Of a stretch of 64,000 bases of DNA, positions 1 through 7,470 are shown piece after piece. The stretch covers positions 2,604,001-2,668,000 of the forward strand of contig NZ_CP080378.1 in the NCBI RefSeq assembly GCF_019443445.1, written 5' to 3'. The notes beneath the pieces are model-generated. The model was not told the origin of the DNA, did not search any database, and worked only from the letters and a program-made list of their open reading frames with translations. The stretch is from Massilia sp. PAMC28688. Its GTDB lineage: Bacteria; Pseudomonadota; Gammaproteobacteria; Burkholderiales; Burkholderiaceae_D. Made by a program: the position numbers and the translations under genes. How positions within the stretch are numbered: position 1 is the stretch's first letter; the number at the start of each line of letters is the position of its first letter.

Positions 1-2
1 CG

Positions 3-161
3 GAATCACATTTCATAGTGGTTGAAGTCGAAATTGCGGGCTTTTTGTATGGCGCCGAGGCTGCGTATGCCATACAAGCTCTGAAAAGAATGGTCGAAGT
101 AGCGGATGTGTCAAGTGCTATGATTGCGGCCTCCTGTTATTCGAAGCTGTCTCATGCTTGA
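3..161 (+). CDS. C-terminal end of an unrecognised gene (cut by window start)
   Basis: An open frame enters from the left edge and ends at TGA 159-161 after 52 residues, ending in CYSKLSHA. No family is recognisable from this fragment. Its stop overlaps the ATG of the next gene (154) by 8 bases, which suggests the two are translationally coupled and belong to one operon of the integrated element. Base composition is less GC-rich than the core chromosome to the right, as in the next gene. Confidence 0.5.
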   Translation, partial: ESHFIVVEVEIAGFLYGAEAAYAIQALKRMVEVADVSSAMIAASCYSKLSHA

Positions 162-972
162 CTTAGTCCAAATACCTACACTTCTTGCTGGCGCGATCGT
201 TGCTGCTGTCACTTCCGCTTTGATTGCTCTGTTCAATGACTTCCGGGCGACCAAGAAACTTCATTCTGAGCAGGGGTTCGCGGCCGGCGCTAGCAAGGTT
301 GCTCGTGAGTACGCCTTGCGTAGCGAGATCTACCTGCCGTTAGCGGTCGCTTGCGATAAGATTATGTCAAGTCTCCCATTTCTGCCCGACGATCGAGAGC
401 AGGATAGGAAAAGTATGACTGAGTACTCTGAGTGCTCAAGCAAGCTTTTGGTAGTAGCGGAAAGCCCCACAGCTCTCCGTCTCCTCGATCTGAACGAGAA
501 GCTCTCGGAGGAACTTGCGACACTTTCAATCCTTGCGCGTGACGTCCGCGAAAAAGCGGCCGGTCTTATCTCCGCAACTGAAGGGATTGCAAGCGCACGT
601 GCCGAGGTGCATTCGGTTGCACTGGAGGTCACCAGCGAAAAGGATAGCCCTTCTAGTGAGGCTTTGGCTGAGCGTATTCATAAGGCAACAGAGCGCGCGT
701 TCGACAATCTGCAGCATCAACACACGCTAAAAACCTTCTTTACGAAGGCTCGTGCTAAGGCGAAGCGAGCATACTTTAGTCACTTGCGTCAGATCCTTCC
801 CGAATTAACTGATAACAGCGCGCGGCTGGTAATTGCGCTACGAGGAGAAATGGCTTTGAAAACCGATGAAGCTGCTTTCTTGGAGCGCCATCGTAGTTCT
901 TGTCGAAAGCTATGCGTCATGATTGACGACATCGTCGCCCGCGCAACCGAGGCTGAGCAACAAGGTCACTAA
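154..972 (+). CDS. Hypothetical N-terminally membrane-anchored helical protein
   Basis: The ATG at 154 is preferred over the TTG at 124 because it overlaps the stop of the upstream gene. The 272-residue product begins with MLDLVQIPTLLAGAIVAAV, one hydrophobic segment (about residues 5-27). The rest is charged, helix-rich and probably cytoplasmic, with no catalytic motif or family I recognise. Composition is visibly AT-richer than the core genes and codon use differs, consistent with acquired DNA. Its place in a prophage-derived element makes a cargo or moron role (exclusion, defence) possible, but nothing in the sequence shows this. Confidence 0.65.
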   Translation: MLDLVQIPTLLAGAIVAAVTSALIALFNDFRATKKLHSEQGFAAGASKVAREYALRSEIYLPLAVACDKIMSSLPFLPDDREQDRKSMTEYSECSSKLLVVAESPTALRLLDLNEKLSEELATLSILARDVREKAAGLISATEGIASARAEVHSVALEVTSEKDSPSSEALAERIHKATERAFDNLQHQHTLKTFFTKARAKAKRAYFSHLRQILPELTDNSARLVIALRGEMALKTDEAAFLERHRSSCRKLCVMIDDIVARATEAEQQGH

Positions 973-1133
973 CATTCAGCACTCGGTTGCGCTGGAGCAC
1001 AAATGTATATATCAATCTCTATTGACAATCGGTCCGCCCCTACGTAATGCGCGCTTCGGCGCCACCGCTCGGAGGAACCAGGCGAACACCCTTACCGTTG
1101 CGTAAGCCTCGTTCGCCCCGGAATTCCACTTCA

Positions 1134-1164
1134 AGCCACCCATTGCGGTGGCTTTTGCATTTGT
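1134..1164 (+). terminator. Intrinsic terminator
   Basis: Stem AGCCACC (1134-1140) and GGTGGCT (1147-1153) enclose a 6-base loop and are followed by TTTGCATTT. It lies after the 154-972 gene and directly before the small gene at 1187, so it separates the upstream operon from the lysis-gene remnants. Confidence 0.7.
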
Positions 1165-1186
1165 AGCGCCCACTTCGTGAGGCTAT

Positions 1187-1345
1187 ATGCCGCTGCCCGT
1201 ATCCAGGCCGACCCCTCAGCAGGTGCGAGATTGGATGCGCGCGCCGGCACGCCAGGACAGCCCACCGCCATCGCCTGAGCAGATCAGGCGCGAGCTGGGC
1301 TGGAACCTTGTCCACACTACCGGACGGGTTCGGGAGGGCAGATAA
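1187..1345 (+). CDS. Small hypothetical protein (52 aa), phage-associated
   Basis: ATG at 1187 follows a GTGAGG ribosome-binding site (1177-1182) at normal spacing. The 52-residue product starts MPLPVSRPTPQQVRDWM and contains a proline-rich turn followed by SPEQIRRELGW, a compact helical pattern. It sits between a terminator and the endolysin remnant and was probably the first gene of that cassette. I do not know a function. High GC at third codon positions and the clear RBS support that it is translated. Confidence 0.5.
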   Translation: MPLPVSRPTPQQVRDWMRAPARQDSPPPSPEQIRRELGWNLVHTTGRVREGR

Positions 1346-1462
1346 CGCTGCCAAATCAGCCCGGCCGTTCGAACTATCAGATGTCCTCGATAGCTTTTGC
1401 GAAGTTGAGCATCAGCTTCGAATAGTAGGGATTTTTCTCACTCTCAGCGCGGCTGCGCAATA

Positions 1463-1759
1463 TTGCAGGACGCGATCTACGCCCAGGGCCGCACCAAGCC
1501 CGGGCCCAAGGTGACCAATGCCAAGGGCGGGCAGAGCGCGCACCAGTTCCGCTGCGCCTTCGACTTCGTGCCGACCGTCAACGGCAAGGCCATGTGGAAC
1601 GATGCGAAGGCGTATGACACCTGCGGCAAGATCGCCGAGGCCCTGGGCTTCGAGTGGGGCGGCCGCTACACCAATGTTGACAAACCTCACTGCCAATTCA
1701 CCGGCGGCCTCACCATGGCCGACCTGCGCGCCGGAAAGGAAATCCCATGCAAGCCTTGA
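1463..1759 (+). pseudogene. Truncated phage endolysin, M15 peptidase (VanY/L-Ala-D-Glu type)
   Basis: The 98 codons match the second half of a phage M15 peptidoglycan peptidase. LQDAIYAQGRT is the usual block before the active site, SAHQFRCAFD carries the zinc-binding H and D, and DKPHCQF carries the last histidine. The first strand and helix block that should precede it is missing. In-frame sequence upstream (to a stop at 1406) is unrelated, so a deletion junction lies near 1455. The only start is a poor TTG. A glycine usual after the active-site histidine is also replaced. I call it an inactive remnant; it overlaps the spanin gene by 13 bases as in intact lysis cassettes. Confidence 0.7.
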
Positions 1760-2142
1760 GCACTCTCACGCGCGCCGCGGTCAGCGGTGTCTGGAAGCTG
1801 GCGGCCGTCGTGCTGCTGATCGTCCTGGTGCTCACGGCGGCTGGCATGGGCTACCACTGGCACTTGGCGGCGCGGGACCGGGATGCGGCACGGGTGGAGC
1901 TGGTGGCCGAGCGCGCCAAGAGCGCATCCCTCGCGGCGGCCATCACCCGGCAGAACGAAGCCATCGACGCGCTGGCCAGCGAGAAGGCTCAGGCAGACGC
2001 CCGGGGCCAGGCGGCGCTGCAGCTGGCCGCAGCCAATGGGAAGCGATTCGACCAGGCATTGGCCCGCACCCGCGCTGCGAAGGCGACAACCTGCACCGAA
2101 GCCATGCCGGCCGTCAATGATGTCTTGGAGTCGATCCGATGA
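1747..2142 (+). CDS. Rz-like inner-membrane spanin (i-spanin)
   Basis: The 131-residue protein has one N-terminal membrane segment (about residues 17-38, LAAVVLLIVLVLTAAGMGY) followed by a charged, alanine-rich coiled coil with many E, K, R and Q residues. This is the layout of phage Rz proteins, which span the periplasm and fuse the inner and outer membranes in the last step of lysis. It overlaps the endolysin remnant at its start, and its stop overlaps the next gene by ATGA. The frame is intact although the endolysin upstream is broken. Confidence 0.75.
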   Translation: MQALSTLTRAAVSGVWKLAAVVLLIVLVLTAAGMGYHWHLAARDRDAARVELVAERAKSASLAAAITRQNEAIDALASEKAQADARGQAALQLAAANGKRFDQALARTRAAKATTCTEAMPAVNDVLESIR

Positions 2143-2399
2143 GAAACGTTATCCTGATTCTGCTGGCCGGTTGCATCGCCACGAACCTTGGCTGCGCGAC
2201 GAAGCCAGAAACCATCGAAGTCAAGGTGCCGGTGATGGTCAAGTGCGTCAAAGCGGTACCCGCGCGCCCGGCGTTCGCAGCCCTGGCGCTGCCTGGCGAC
2301 GCCAGCGAGGGCGAGAAGGTGCTGGCCCTGGCGCGCGACACGCTGCTGCACTTCAAGTACGAGAGCCAGCTGGAGGCGGTGATTGCCGGGTGCGTTTAA
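2139..2399 (+). CDS. Rz1-like outer-membrane spanin lipoprotein (o-spanin)
   Basis: The product (86 aa) starts MRNVILILLAGCIATNLGC. The short hydrophobic leader and cysteine form a lipoprotein signal (lipobox ending at Cys11 or Cys19). The start codon overlaps the i-spanin stop by four bases (2139-2142), so the two are coupled. Phage o-spanins are small lipoproteins paired with Rz. This one is larger than lambda Rz1 and not nested in Rz, an arrangement seen in many proteobacterial phages. Function is inferred from position and topology. Confidence 0.65.
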   Translation: MRNVILILLAGCIATNLGCATKPETIEVKVPVMVKCVKAVPARPAFAALALPGDASEGEKVLALARDTLLHFKYESQLEAVIAGCV

Positions 2400-2405
2400 A
2401 TGTGC

Positions 2406-2696
2406 CTAGGTTCGATCTTCTAGGATCGCTAGAAGAGCAAAAAAACCAGCGACAGATAGGCTTATCTTGCTCGCCTCGACAAGACTTTGCATCAATTGCG
2501 ATGATACTGAGGAAAACGTAAGTATCAACAGCGGAAAGAGCGCAGCACCATTTGCAAAAATCGAGCCCGTCTCCCTAGAAATTAGCTTAGCCTTTTCATC
2601 GCATAGCCAGTGTCGGTATGCAATGTATATGAACCCGGTTGCGATGGACCCGACATCGACCCAATTTCCATCAATGGTGATGCTAGGAATCGCCAC
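2406..2696 (-). CDS. Small multi-span membrane protein (GTG start)
   Basis: The 96-residue product has hydrophobic stretches near residues 15-27, 50-63 and 78-92, so two or three membrane passes are likely. The only start is GTG (2696-2694), three bases after the stop of the small gene upstream on the same strand. It runs convergently towards the spanin pair and is AT-rich. No family is recognised. Its size and place next to lysis genes would suit a holin-like or anti-holin role, but the opposite orientation to the lysis cassette speaks against that. Confidence 0.5.
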   Translation of the reverse strand: MAIPSITIDGNWVDVGSIATGFIYIAYRHWLCDEKAKLISRETGSIFANGAALFPLLILTFSSVSSQLMQSLVEASKISLSVAGFFALLAILEDRT

Positions 2697-2699
2697 CGC

Positions 2700-2900
2700 T
2701 TATGCAAAGAGATGATTGCTGATCAACCCAGCTGTTGTGCCAATGGCTACGCCAACTGCACGCATATCAATCGGTGCCTCAACCCATCCGAAAAACGCGC
2801 CGGCAACGACGGAGCCAATCAATGCGCACCCAGCAATGAAGCGCAATTTATGCACAGTACTATTAAGTTTTTTTGGGTTCGCGAAGCGTCTGTTTTTCAT
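2700..2900 (-). CDS. Small membrane protein
   Basis: I start it at the ATG at 2900 (MKNRRFANPKKLNSTVHKL) because AAGGGG lies just upstream on the minus strand. An alternative ATG at 2945 lies inside a hairpin and has no such site. The 66 residues have a basic N-terminus, a hydrophobic segment with glycines (FIAGCALIGSVVAGAFFGW) and a second weaker one near the end. It forms a two-gene unit with the membrane protein at 2406-2696. Function unknown. Confidence 0.5.
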   Translation of the reverse strand: MKNRRFANPKKLNSTVHKLRFIAGCALIGSVVAGAFFGWVEAPIDMRAVGVAIGTTAGLISNHLFA

Positions 2901-2922
2901 ATTATCCCCTTGGATATTGACA

Positions 2923-2945
2923 ATGCCGCTTAGGTTCAGCGGCAT
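2923..2945 (-). promoter_or_regulatory. Leader hairpin before the small membrane-protein pair
   Basis: ATGCCGCT (2923-2930) and AGCGGCAT (2938-2945) are perfect 8-base inverted arms around a 7-base loop. The structure lies 23 bases upstream of the chosen start at 2900. It could be an operator or a hairpin in the leader mRNA. Confidence 0.4.
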
Positions 2946-3375
2946 GACATGCGGTCAGTGTACCTCAAATTCGGTATGTTTTGTTCCCTTTAGTGAATAT
3001 GCTACGGTAGCGTACCGAACGATAATATGACCTATATCATAGGCGAACGTTCACAATAAGTAGTTGCTATTTCGTAACAAAGTCGCTAAGAACTGTATGC
3101 ATGCACAGTGAGGTTAAAGGCTCACCCCGCTCCGTTCCTGGCGCAAGAATGGTCCGTTCAGGTAATGGCCGACCAGCCCGCCGAGCTCGCCCGCACATCA
3201 CATCGACCGCCTAGCTGACGTCCGGCGCGAGCTTTACTCCGGCACACTTCAGTCGCTGCACGGGTTAGCAAGTCCGCTGTGCAGAGGCCTCCGGAGAGGA
3301 CTTAAGCCCGATGCCTGAGCAGAGCGGGGAGTAGTGCCAATTCCAAACGAGAGCCATCTGAGCACTCGACCCAGG
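2946..3375. promoter_or_regulatory. Gene-free control-like region with clustered dyads
   Basis: No convincing gene lies here. The left part is AT-rich and holds three perfect dyads within 48 bases: CGGTA-GCG-TACCG (3005-3017), CCTAT-ATC-ATAGG (3031-3043) and GAACGTTC (3045-3052). An 8-base palindrome TGCATGCA follows at 3098-3105. The cluster resembles a repressor-operator or replication control region of a phage-like element. The right part (3170-3320) is GC-rich and has only short broken frames. Confidence 0.4.
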
Positions 3376-3657
3376 CTAATGACGATCCCTGAATTGGTTC
3401 GCCCATTCTACAACTTCCCCAGCGCGGTATAAAGGCTGCGCACATCGGTCTTTCGACGGCAGGCGGATCGCCTTAGGAAACGAAGGCAGGCACGTGATCT
3501 GCTCCCGGACGGTGCGCGGATGGCGCTTGAAGTAGGCCGACACGTCACCATGATCCCAAAGTTGAAATTCAAGGGATATCGCAGGCTGATCCAGTTTTAC
3601 CAACAAGGCCTCGCAGCGCTTGACCAGGTCCTCCAGCCGCACATTAACGTCGTCCAT
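3376..3657 (-). CDS. Small HTH protein next to integrase (excisionase-like)
   Basis: This 93-residue protein starts two bases after the integrase stop, so the pair is an operon. Residues 35-85 (GDVSAYFKRHPRTVREQI, then PKAIRLPS and LYRAGEVVEWANQ) read as a winged or MerR/Xis-type helix-turn-helix in which a wing places a helix for DNA contact. Such proteins beside tyrosine integrases often act as recombination directionality factors or element regulators. That role is inferred from context; the exact family is not certain. Confidence 0.55.
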   Translation of the reverse strand: MDDVNVRLEDLVKRCEALLVKLDQPAISLEFQLWDHGDVSAYFKRHPRTVREQITCLPSFPKAIRLPSKDRCAQPLYRAGEVVEWANQFRDRH

Positions 3658-3659
3658 GA

Positions 3660-4868
3660 CTAAGTCCCCAAACGCAAGCTGTCCAGATAATCGGCCCAGC
3701 GCTGCATCATCTTGTGGCGCGCGGGCAAGTGCTTCGTGCGATTGTAGGCCCGGCCGTTCGGATCCTTCACCGCATGGGCAAGCTGGTGCTCAATGAGATC
3801 GACGCGCTCGTTCAGGACTTCGTCCATTATCGTACGCGCCATTGCCCGAAACCCGTGCCCCGTCATCATCTCCTTGGTATAGCCCAAGTTCCGCAGCGCT
3901 GCATTAATCGTGTTCTCGCTCATGCATCTGTCGTCTGAACGAATGCTCGGGAACACGTACTTTCCATGTGAGGTCATCGGTTCGACGGTCCGGAGAATTG
4001 CGACCGCTTGGGTCGCGAGCGGCACCACATGATCTTGCCGCATTTTCATCTTCGTGCCTGGTATCCGCCACTCCGCATTCTCTAGGTCCACTTCCGCCCA
4101 CTCCATGGAGCGAAGTTCCCCAGGCCGCTGGAACACGAGTGGTGCTAGTCGCAGCGCTGCGACGCAATAGGGGTGCCCGTCATACGTATAGATGGCCTTA
4201 AGCAGCCGGGATGCATCTTTTGGTTCGGTGATCGCAGCGTAATGTCGCTGCGGGATCGCTGACAGGGCATCTCCCAGGTCGGCCGTCACATCGCGCTGCG
4301 TCAGACCATTGGCTACGCCGAACCGCAGCACCTGGCCGCAGAGCTGCTTTATTTTGTGCGCCGATTCAATCGCGCCGCGAGCCTCGACGACATGCAATGC
4401 CCGCAGGACGTCACGCGGGGATATATCCGCAATAGGCATACCGCCGATGACGGGGAATACATTTTTCTCAAGCCAAGCCGTGTTCTTGTCCTGGGTAGTC
4501 TGCGCACGGTCGGCTGCCGTTTTACGAAGCCAGTCCCGGGCCACCGATTCGAACGAGTGGAACTCGGCCGCGACGGCGGCCTGCTTAAGCTGGCGCTTCG
4601 CGGCAGCCGGGTCAATGCCCTCGGCCCGCTGCTTACGGGCCAAGGCGCGGCGCTCGCGAGCGTCCGACAGGGAGACTGCGGGGTAAGACCCGAAAGTAAC
4701 ACGGTTGGACTTTCCATCGGCCTGCCGATACGCCATCCGCCATACCTTCAGGCCCGTAGGAGCCACTTCCAAGTACATGCCACCGCCGTCCGCCAGGGTG
4801 TAAGTCTTCTCTCGCGGTTTCGCCGCTTTAACTTGGGTATCTGTGAGCGGCGTCGCTAACCTTGGCAT
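3660..4868 (-). CDS. Tyrosine integrase, P4 type
   Basis: The 402-residue protein has the N-terminal DUF4102 arm-binding domain (about 6-95), a core-binding domain (about 105-200) and a C-terminal catalytic domain. The recombinase residues are visible: R248 in QRPGELR, H338 and R341 in HGFRAMART, H361/H365 in HQLAH and the nucleophile Y375 in RAYNR. It therefore looks intact. It reads away from the 3' end of tRNA-Leu 165 bases off, the usual geometry for integrases that use a tRNA gene as attachment site. The protein should catalyse integration and excision of the element to its left. Confidence 0.93.
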   Translation of the reverse strand: MPRLATPLTDTQVKAAKPREKTYTLADGGGMYLEVAPTGLKVWRMAYRQADGKSNRVTFGSYPAVSLSDARERRALARKQRAEGIDPAAAKRQLKQAAVAAEFHSFESVARDWLRKTAADRAQTTQDKNTAWLEKNVFPVIGGMPIADISPRDVLRALHVVEARGAIESAHKIKQLCGQVLRFGVANGLTQRDVTADLGDALSAIPQRHYAAITEPKDASRLLKAIYTYDGHPYCVAALRLAPLVFQRPGELRSMEWAEVDLENAEWRIPGTKMKMRQDHVVPLATQAVAILRTVEPMTSHGKYVFPSIRSDDRCMSENTINAALRNLGYTKEMMTGHGFRAMARTIMDEVLNERVDLIEHQLAHAVKDPNGRAYNRTKHLPARHKMMQRWADYLDSLRLGT

Positions 4869-4869
4869 T

Positions 4870-4922
4870 TTGCGTCCATAAATGGGTCACCTTCTGACTG
4901 ATGGACGCAAGTATGGATGCAA
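4870..4922. promoter_or_regulatory. Inverted and direct repeats at the integrase promoter (arm-site candidates)
   Basis: TTGCGTCCAT (4870-4879) and ATGGACGCAA (4901-4910) form a perfect 10-base inverted repeat just upstream of the integrase ATG (4868). A near-direct copy, ATGGATGCAA, follows at 4913-4922, and TGGACGC recurs near 4951. Repeats between the core site and an integrase start are typical arm-type binding sites and can also repress the integrase promoter. This is inference from position. Confidence 0.45.
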
Positions 4923-5033
4923 AAACTATAGATGGCAATGGAGATTGATGGTGGACGCTGGAGGATAAATCGTCGCATCACCTATGAGCAGAGCTCAAAA
5001 TTAGATGATATTGGACCTTAATGCATGTGTGCT

Positions 5034-5120
5034 TGGTGCCGGGAGCCGGAATCGAACCGGCACGCTGTCTCCAGCGCGGGATTTTGAGTCCCGTGCGTCT
5101 ACCTATTCCGCCATCCCGGC
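5034..5120 (-). tRNA. tRNA-Leu (anticodon CAA) with encoded CCA
   Basis: Read on the minus strand, the 5' end GCCGGGA (from 5120) pairs with TCCCGGC to give a 7-base acceptor stem, followed by discriminator A and CCA at 5036-5034. The anticodon arm has loop CTCAAAA, so the anticodon is CAA (Leu, UUG codons). A long variable arm and the TTCGATT T-loop fit the leucine class II fold. The 3' end faces the integrase and is the likely attachment site. Confidence 0.95.
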
Positions 5121-5184
5121 AACGCGAGCCGCATTATGGCCGATTTGCCCCGATACGGCAACTCTTTCAGTCAGCCGCGCTTCA

Positions 5185-6906
5185 TCAATGGCGCTGATAC
5201 AGGCGGAAGCGTTCGTCGCGGTCTGACGAGCGCCGTCCCTCCCACAGCATTTGCCATTCCGGTCCCATCTGCAGCTGCATTGGTTCCCGATCGTCGCGAA
5301 TCTTCACGCTGTCCTGCACCAGCAGCAGCGGGCAGGTCTGCGGGGCGCCGGGCGGGGTAAAGTTCAGCCCGCCATAATAGGCGAACGAGGCGCGCTGCGG
5401 CTCGCCCACATTGGTGTCAATGCAGTTGATGCCAGCCGGCACATGCTGGGCAATCTGGCGTGCCACCGCGCGGTAGCTCTTGCTGTAATTGAGGCCCGGC
5501 AGGAACAAGGTCATCATCAAAATCCACAACAGGATCAGGCCGCCGGACGAGAGCACCACGGCGCGCCACAGCACGGCGGGCTGGCGCGTGATGCGCCACT
5601 GCACCAGGAAAATCCAGCCGACGGTGGCCAGCGCAGCTACAGCAAACGGGAAAATCACGAATTCCGGTTTAAAGCCTGGCAAGAGCTTGAGGGCATTCTT
5701 GGCAAACTGGGGTGGCCAGCCGGTCAGCTTGGCGATCCAGAACAGCCACAGCACGGCGGCCGCCATGGTCAGCACCATGACCGAGAACCAGTCAATGGCG
5801 TTGATGGTGCCGCGCTTGGTGGTGGGCAGGCCGAAAGCGGCCATGATGGCCAGCGGCGGCAGCAGCTTGAGCAGGTCGCCGTTTTCGGGCATGGGGTTGC
5901 AGATGATCAGCAGCACCAGCGCGGCCACGAAGGTGACCGGCAGCACGATGTGCAGCAGATGATCCTGGCGCCGCCAGGCATAAATGGCCCAGCCGGCAAA
6001 CGGCCAGGCAGGCCAGAAAAACCAGATGCCCACGCGCAGGAAAGTCTTGATCGAGGTCCAGTTCGGCAAGCCCAGCTGGCTGGCATTCCACGCCACCCAG
6101 GCTGGAATCTGGGCAGCGCTGCGCGCGGACGCCAGCATGGCGGGCACGATCCACACGTGGGTGATCAGTACGCCAATGCCCAATGCCATTGCCAGGTGGC
6201 GCAAGGTGCGCGACAGTGGAAACGCCAGCAGGCGGGTGCACAGCAGCAGGGCCAGCACCAGGGTGACGGGCGTCAACCAGCCGCGCGAGAGCGTGAGCGC
6301 ACCCAGCGACAGGCCGATCAGGGCGGCATTGCGCACCGAGGGCGACTCCACATAGCGCACCGCGCGGTACAGGAAATATGCCACCAGCGAACCCTGCAGC
6401 GTGACGGCCAGGGTTTCATGGCTGAACAGGAGCAGGCCCAGGCAGCCCAGATAGATCAGGGCGGCGGTGTCGGCCAGGGTGCGGCCATAGTCGTCCGGTT
6501 CCGGCTGGCCGCCAAAGGCCAGGCGCAGGGGTTGCGCTTCGGGCCGGCGGCCCAGGTGGAAGGCGGTATACCAGACCGACATGGCGCCCAGCACGAAAAT
6601 GCCCATGGTTGACACGCGCGCGGCAATCACGTCGCCCAGCAGGGGGCCAAACAGCTTGATGCACAGCGCGCCCAGCCAGAATGCGAGCGGGCCTTCATCG
6701 GCAAACGGGCGGCCGGCAATATTGGGCGCCAGCCAGTCGTGCAGGCTGCCCTGGGCCATGGTCCACATCACGCCAAAGCTGGCGGCGTCTTCTTTCCACA
6801 GATCACGGCCGATCAGGCCCGGCAGGATGTACAGCAGGCCCAGCCCGAACAGGGCCCAGCGGGGCAGGGCAAGGGTCGCGGCGGCGGCGAGACGGACTGG
6901 CTTCAT
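5185..6906 (-). CDS. ArnT-like membrane glycosyltransferase (GT83/PMT superfamily)
   Basis: The 573-residue protein has about a dozen hydrophobic membrane segments and a C-terminal periplasmic domain (about residues 465-573). The first periplasmic loop contains GRDLWKEDAASFG, matching the acidic loop used by lipid-phosphate-sugar-dependent transferases such as ArnT. The family moves a sugar from an undecaprenyl carrier to lipid A, protein or another acceptor in the periplasm; the acceptor here cannot be told. I start at the ATG at 6906 rather than an in-frame TTG at 6948 that sits against the rpmE2 terminator. No arn biosynthesis genes are nearby. Confidence 0.75.
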   Translation of the reverse strand: MKPVRLAAAATLALPRWALFGLGLLYILPGLIGRDLWKEDAASFGVMWTMAQGSLHDWLAPNIAGRPFADEGPLAFWLGALCIKLFGPLLGDVIAARVSTMGIFVLGAMSVWYTAFHLGRRPEAQPLRLAFGGQPEPDDYGRTLADTAALIYLGCLGLLLFSHETLAVTLQGSLVAYFLYRAVRYVESPSVRNAALIGLSLGALTLSRGWLTPVTLVLALLLCTRLLAFPLSRTLRHLAMALGIGVLITHVWIVPAMLASARSAAQIPAWVAWNASQLGLPNWTSIKTFLRVGIWFFWPAWPFAGWAIYAWRRQDHLLHIVLPVTFVAALVLLIICNPMPENGDLLKLLPPLAIMAAFGLPTTKRGTINAIDWFSVMVLTMAAAVLWLFWIAKLTGWPPQFAKNALKLLPGFKPEFVIFPFAVAALATVGWIFLVQWRITRQPAVLWRAVVLSSGGLILLWILMMTLFLPGLNYSKSYRAVARQIAQHVPAGINCIDTNVGEPQRASFAYYGGLNFTPPGAPQTCPLLLVQDSVKIRDDREPMQLQMGPEWQMLWEGRRSSDRDERFRLYQRH

Positions 6907-6950
6907 CAATGATTGGCTGGGGTGAAAGACGACAGGTCGTAGTATCAACG

Positions 6951-6979
6951 AAAAAAAAGCAGCCGGGGGCTGCTTTTTT
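6951..6979 (-). terminator. Bidirectional-looking terminator after rpmE2
   Basis: GCAGCC (6959-6964) and GGCTGC (6968-6973) pair around GGG, with eight A on the left and six T on the right. On the minus strand it follows rpmE2 and would end the rho-rpmE2 transcript before the glycosyltransferase gene. Confidence 0.85.
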
Positions 6980-6996
6980 GTGTGCGCGGCAAAAAC

Positions 6997-7266
6997 TTAG
7001 CCGTTTGCCACCGCGGTCTTGGAACCCACGGCGCCGAACTTCTGGCGGAATTTCTCGACGCGGCCGGCGGTGTCGACAATCTTGTGCTTGCCGGTGTAGA
7101 ACGGGTGCGATTCAGCCGACACCTCGATCTTGACGAGCGGGTATTCTTTACCTTCGTGCTCAATCTTTTCGCGGGTCTGGATGGTCGAACGGGTGACGAA
7201 TTTGAAGTCGCACGACAGGTCGTGGAACACAACGTCGCGGTAATCTGGATGGATATCTTTACGCAT
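6997..7266 (-). CDS. rpmE2: 50S ribosomal protein L31 type B
   Basis: The 89-residue product begins [16 protein letters not shown], the signature of L31. It lacks the CxxC zinc pair of the zinc-binding L31A form (only Cys19 is present) and carries the longer type B C-terminus, [18 protein letters not shown]31 forms an intersubunit bridge at the central protuberance of the ribosome. The ATG at 7266 matches the family start; in-frame sequence upstream to 7455 is not part of the family. It follows rho on the same strand, the usual betaproteobacterial order trxA-rho-rpmE. Confidence 0.95.
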   Translation of the reverse strand: MRKDIHPDYRDVVFHDLSCDFKFVTRSTIQTREKIEHEGKEYPLVKIEVSAESHPFYTGKHKIVDTAGRVEKFRQKFGAVGSKTAVANG

Positions 7267-7470
7267 GGTCTTGCCTCGGTTGGTTAGGTAGCCAAACAGC
7301 ACTTCGTCGGTCAATCTTGCTTCGTGACCCGGTTGCCGCTCACTTGCCAGGGTTAAATACTGCAACCGGCGATTATACACGGCTTGTTCCAGCACTGGCA
7401 AGACCGGGGCCCGGATGCAACAATGGACGGCAAGCCGTCCATTGTGATGATTCAACAGGTCAGGCTACGC

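Larger units (their letters stand above)
1..5036. mobile_element. tRNA-Leu-linked integrated element, prophage-derived (one end)
   Basis: The integrase, excisionase-like gene, lysis-gene remnants and AT-rich orphan genes form one block that stops at the tRNA-Leu 3' end; core genes begin on the other side. The element runs past the left edge. I see no second copy of the tRNA 3' end (attR) between 1 and 5033. The broken endolysin shows that at least this end is decaying. Confidence 0.7.

Noticed and set aside
1040..1354. 104-codon minus frame left of the endolysin remnant
   Set aside because: It crosses a terminator and opposes a small gene with a good ribosome-binding site; no family features.
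3170..3320. Short frame reading HHIDRLADVRREL and nearby MADQPAEL fragment
   Set aside because: Looks gene-like for some 35 codons, but lacks a start in frame and is broken; too little to call a pseudogene.
5251..6612. 453-codon frame opposite the glycosyltransferase gene
   Set aside because: It is antisense to a clear membrane glycosyltransferase, rich in Q/G/H/R, with no family features. It is a typical high-GC shadow frame.
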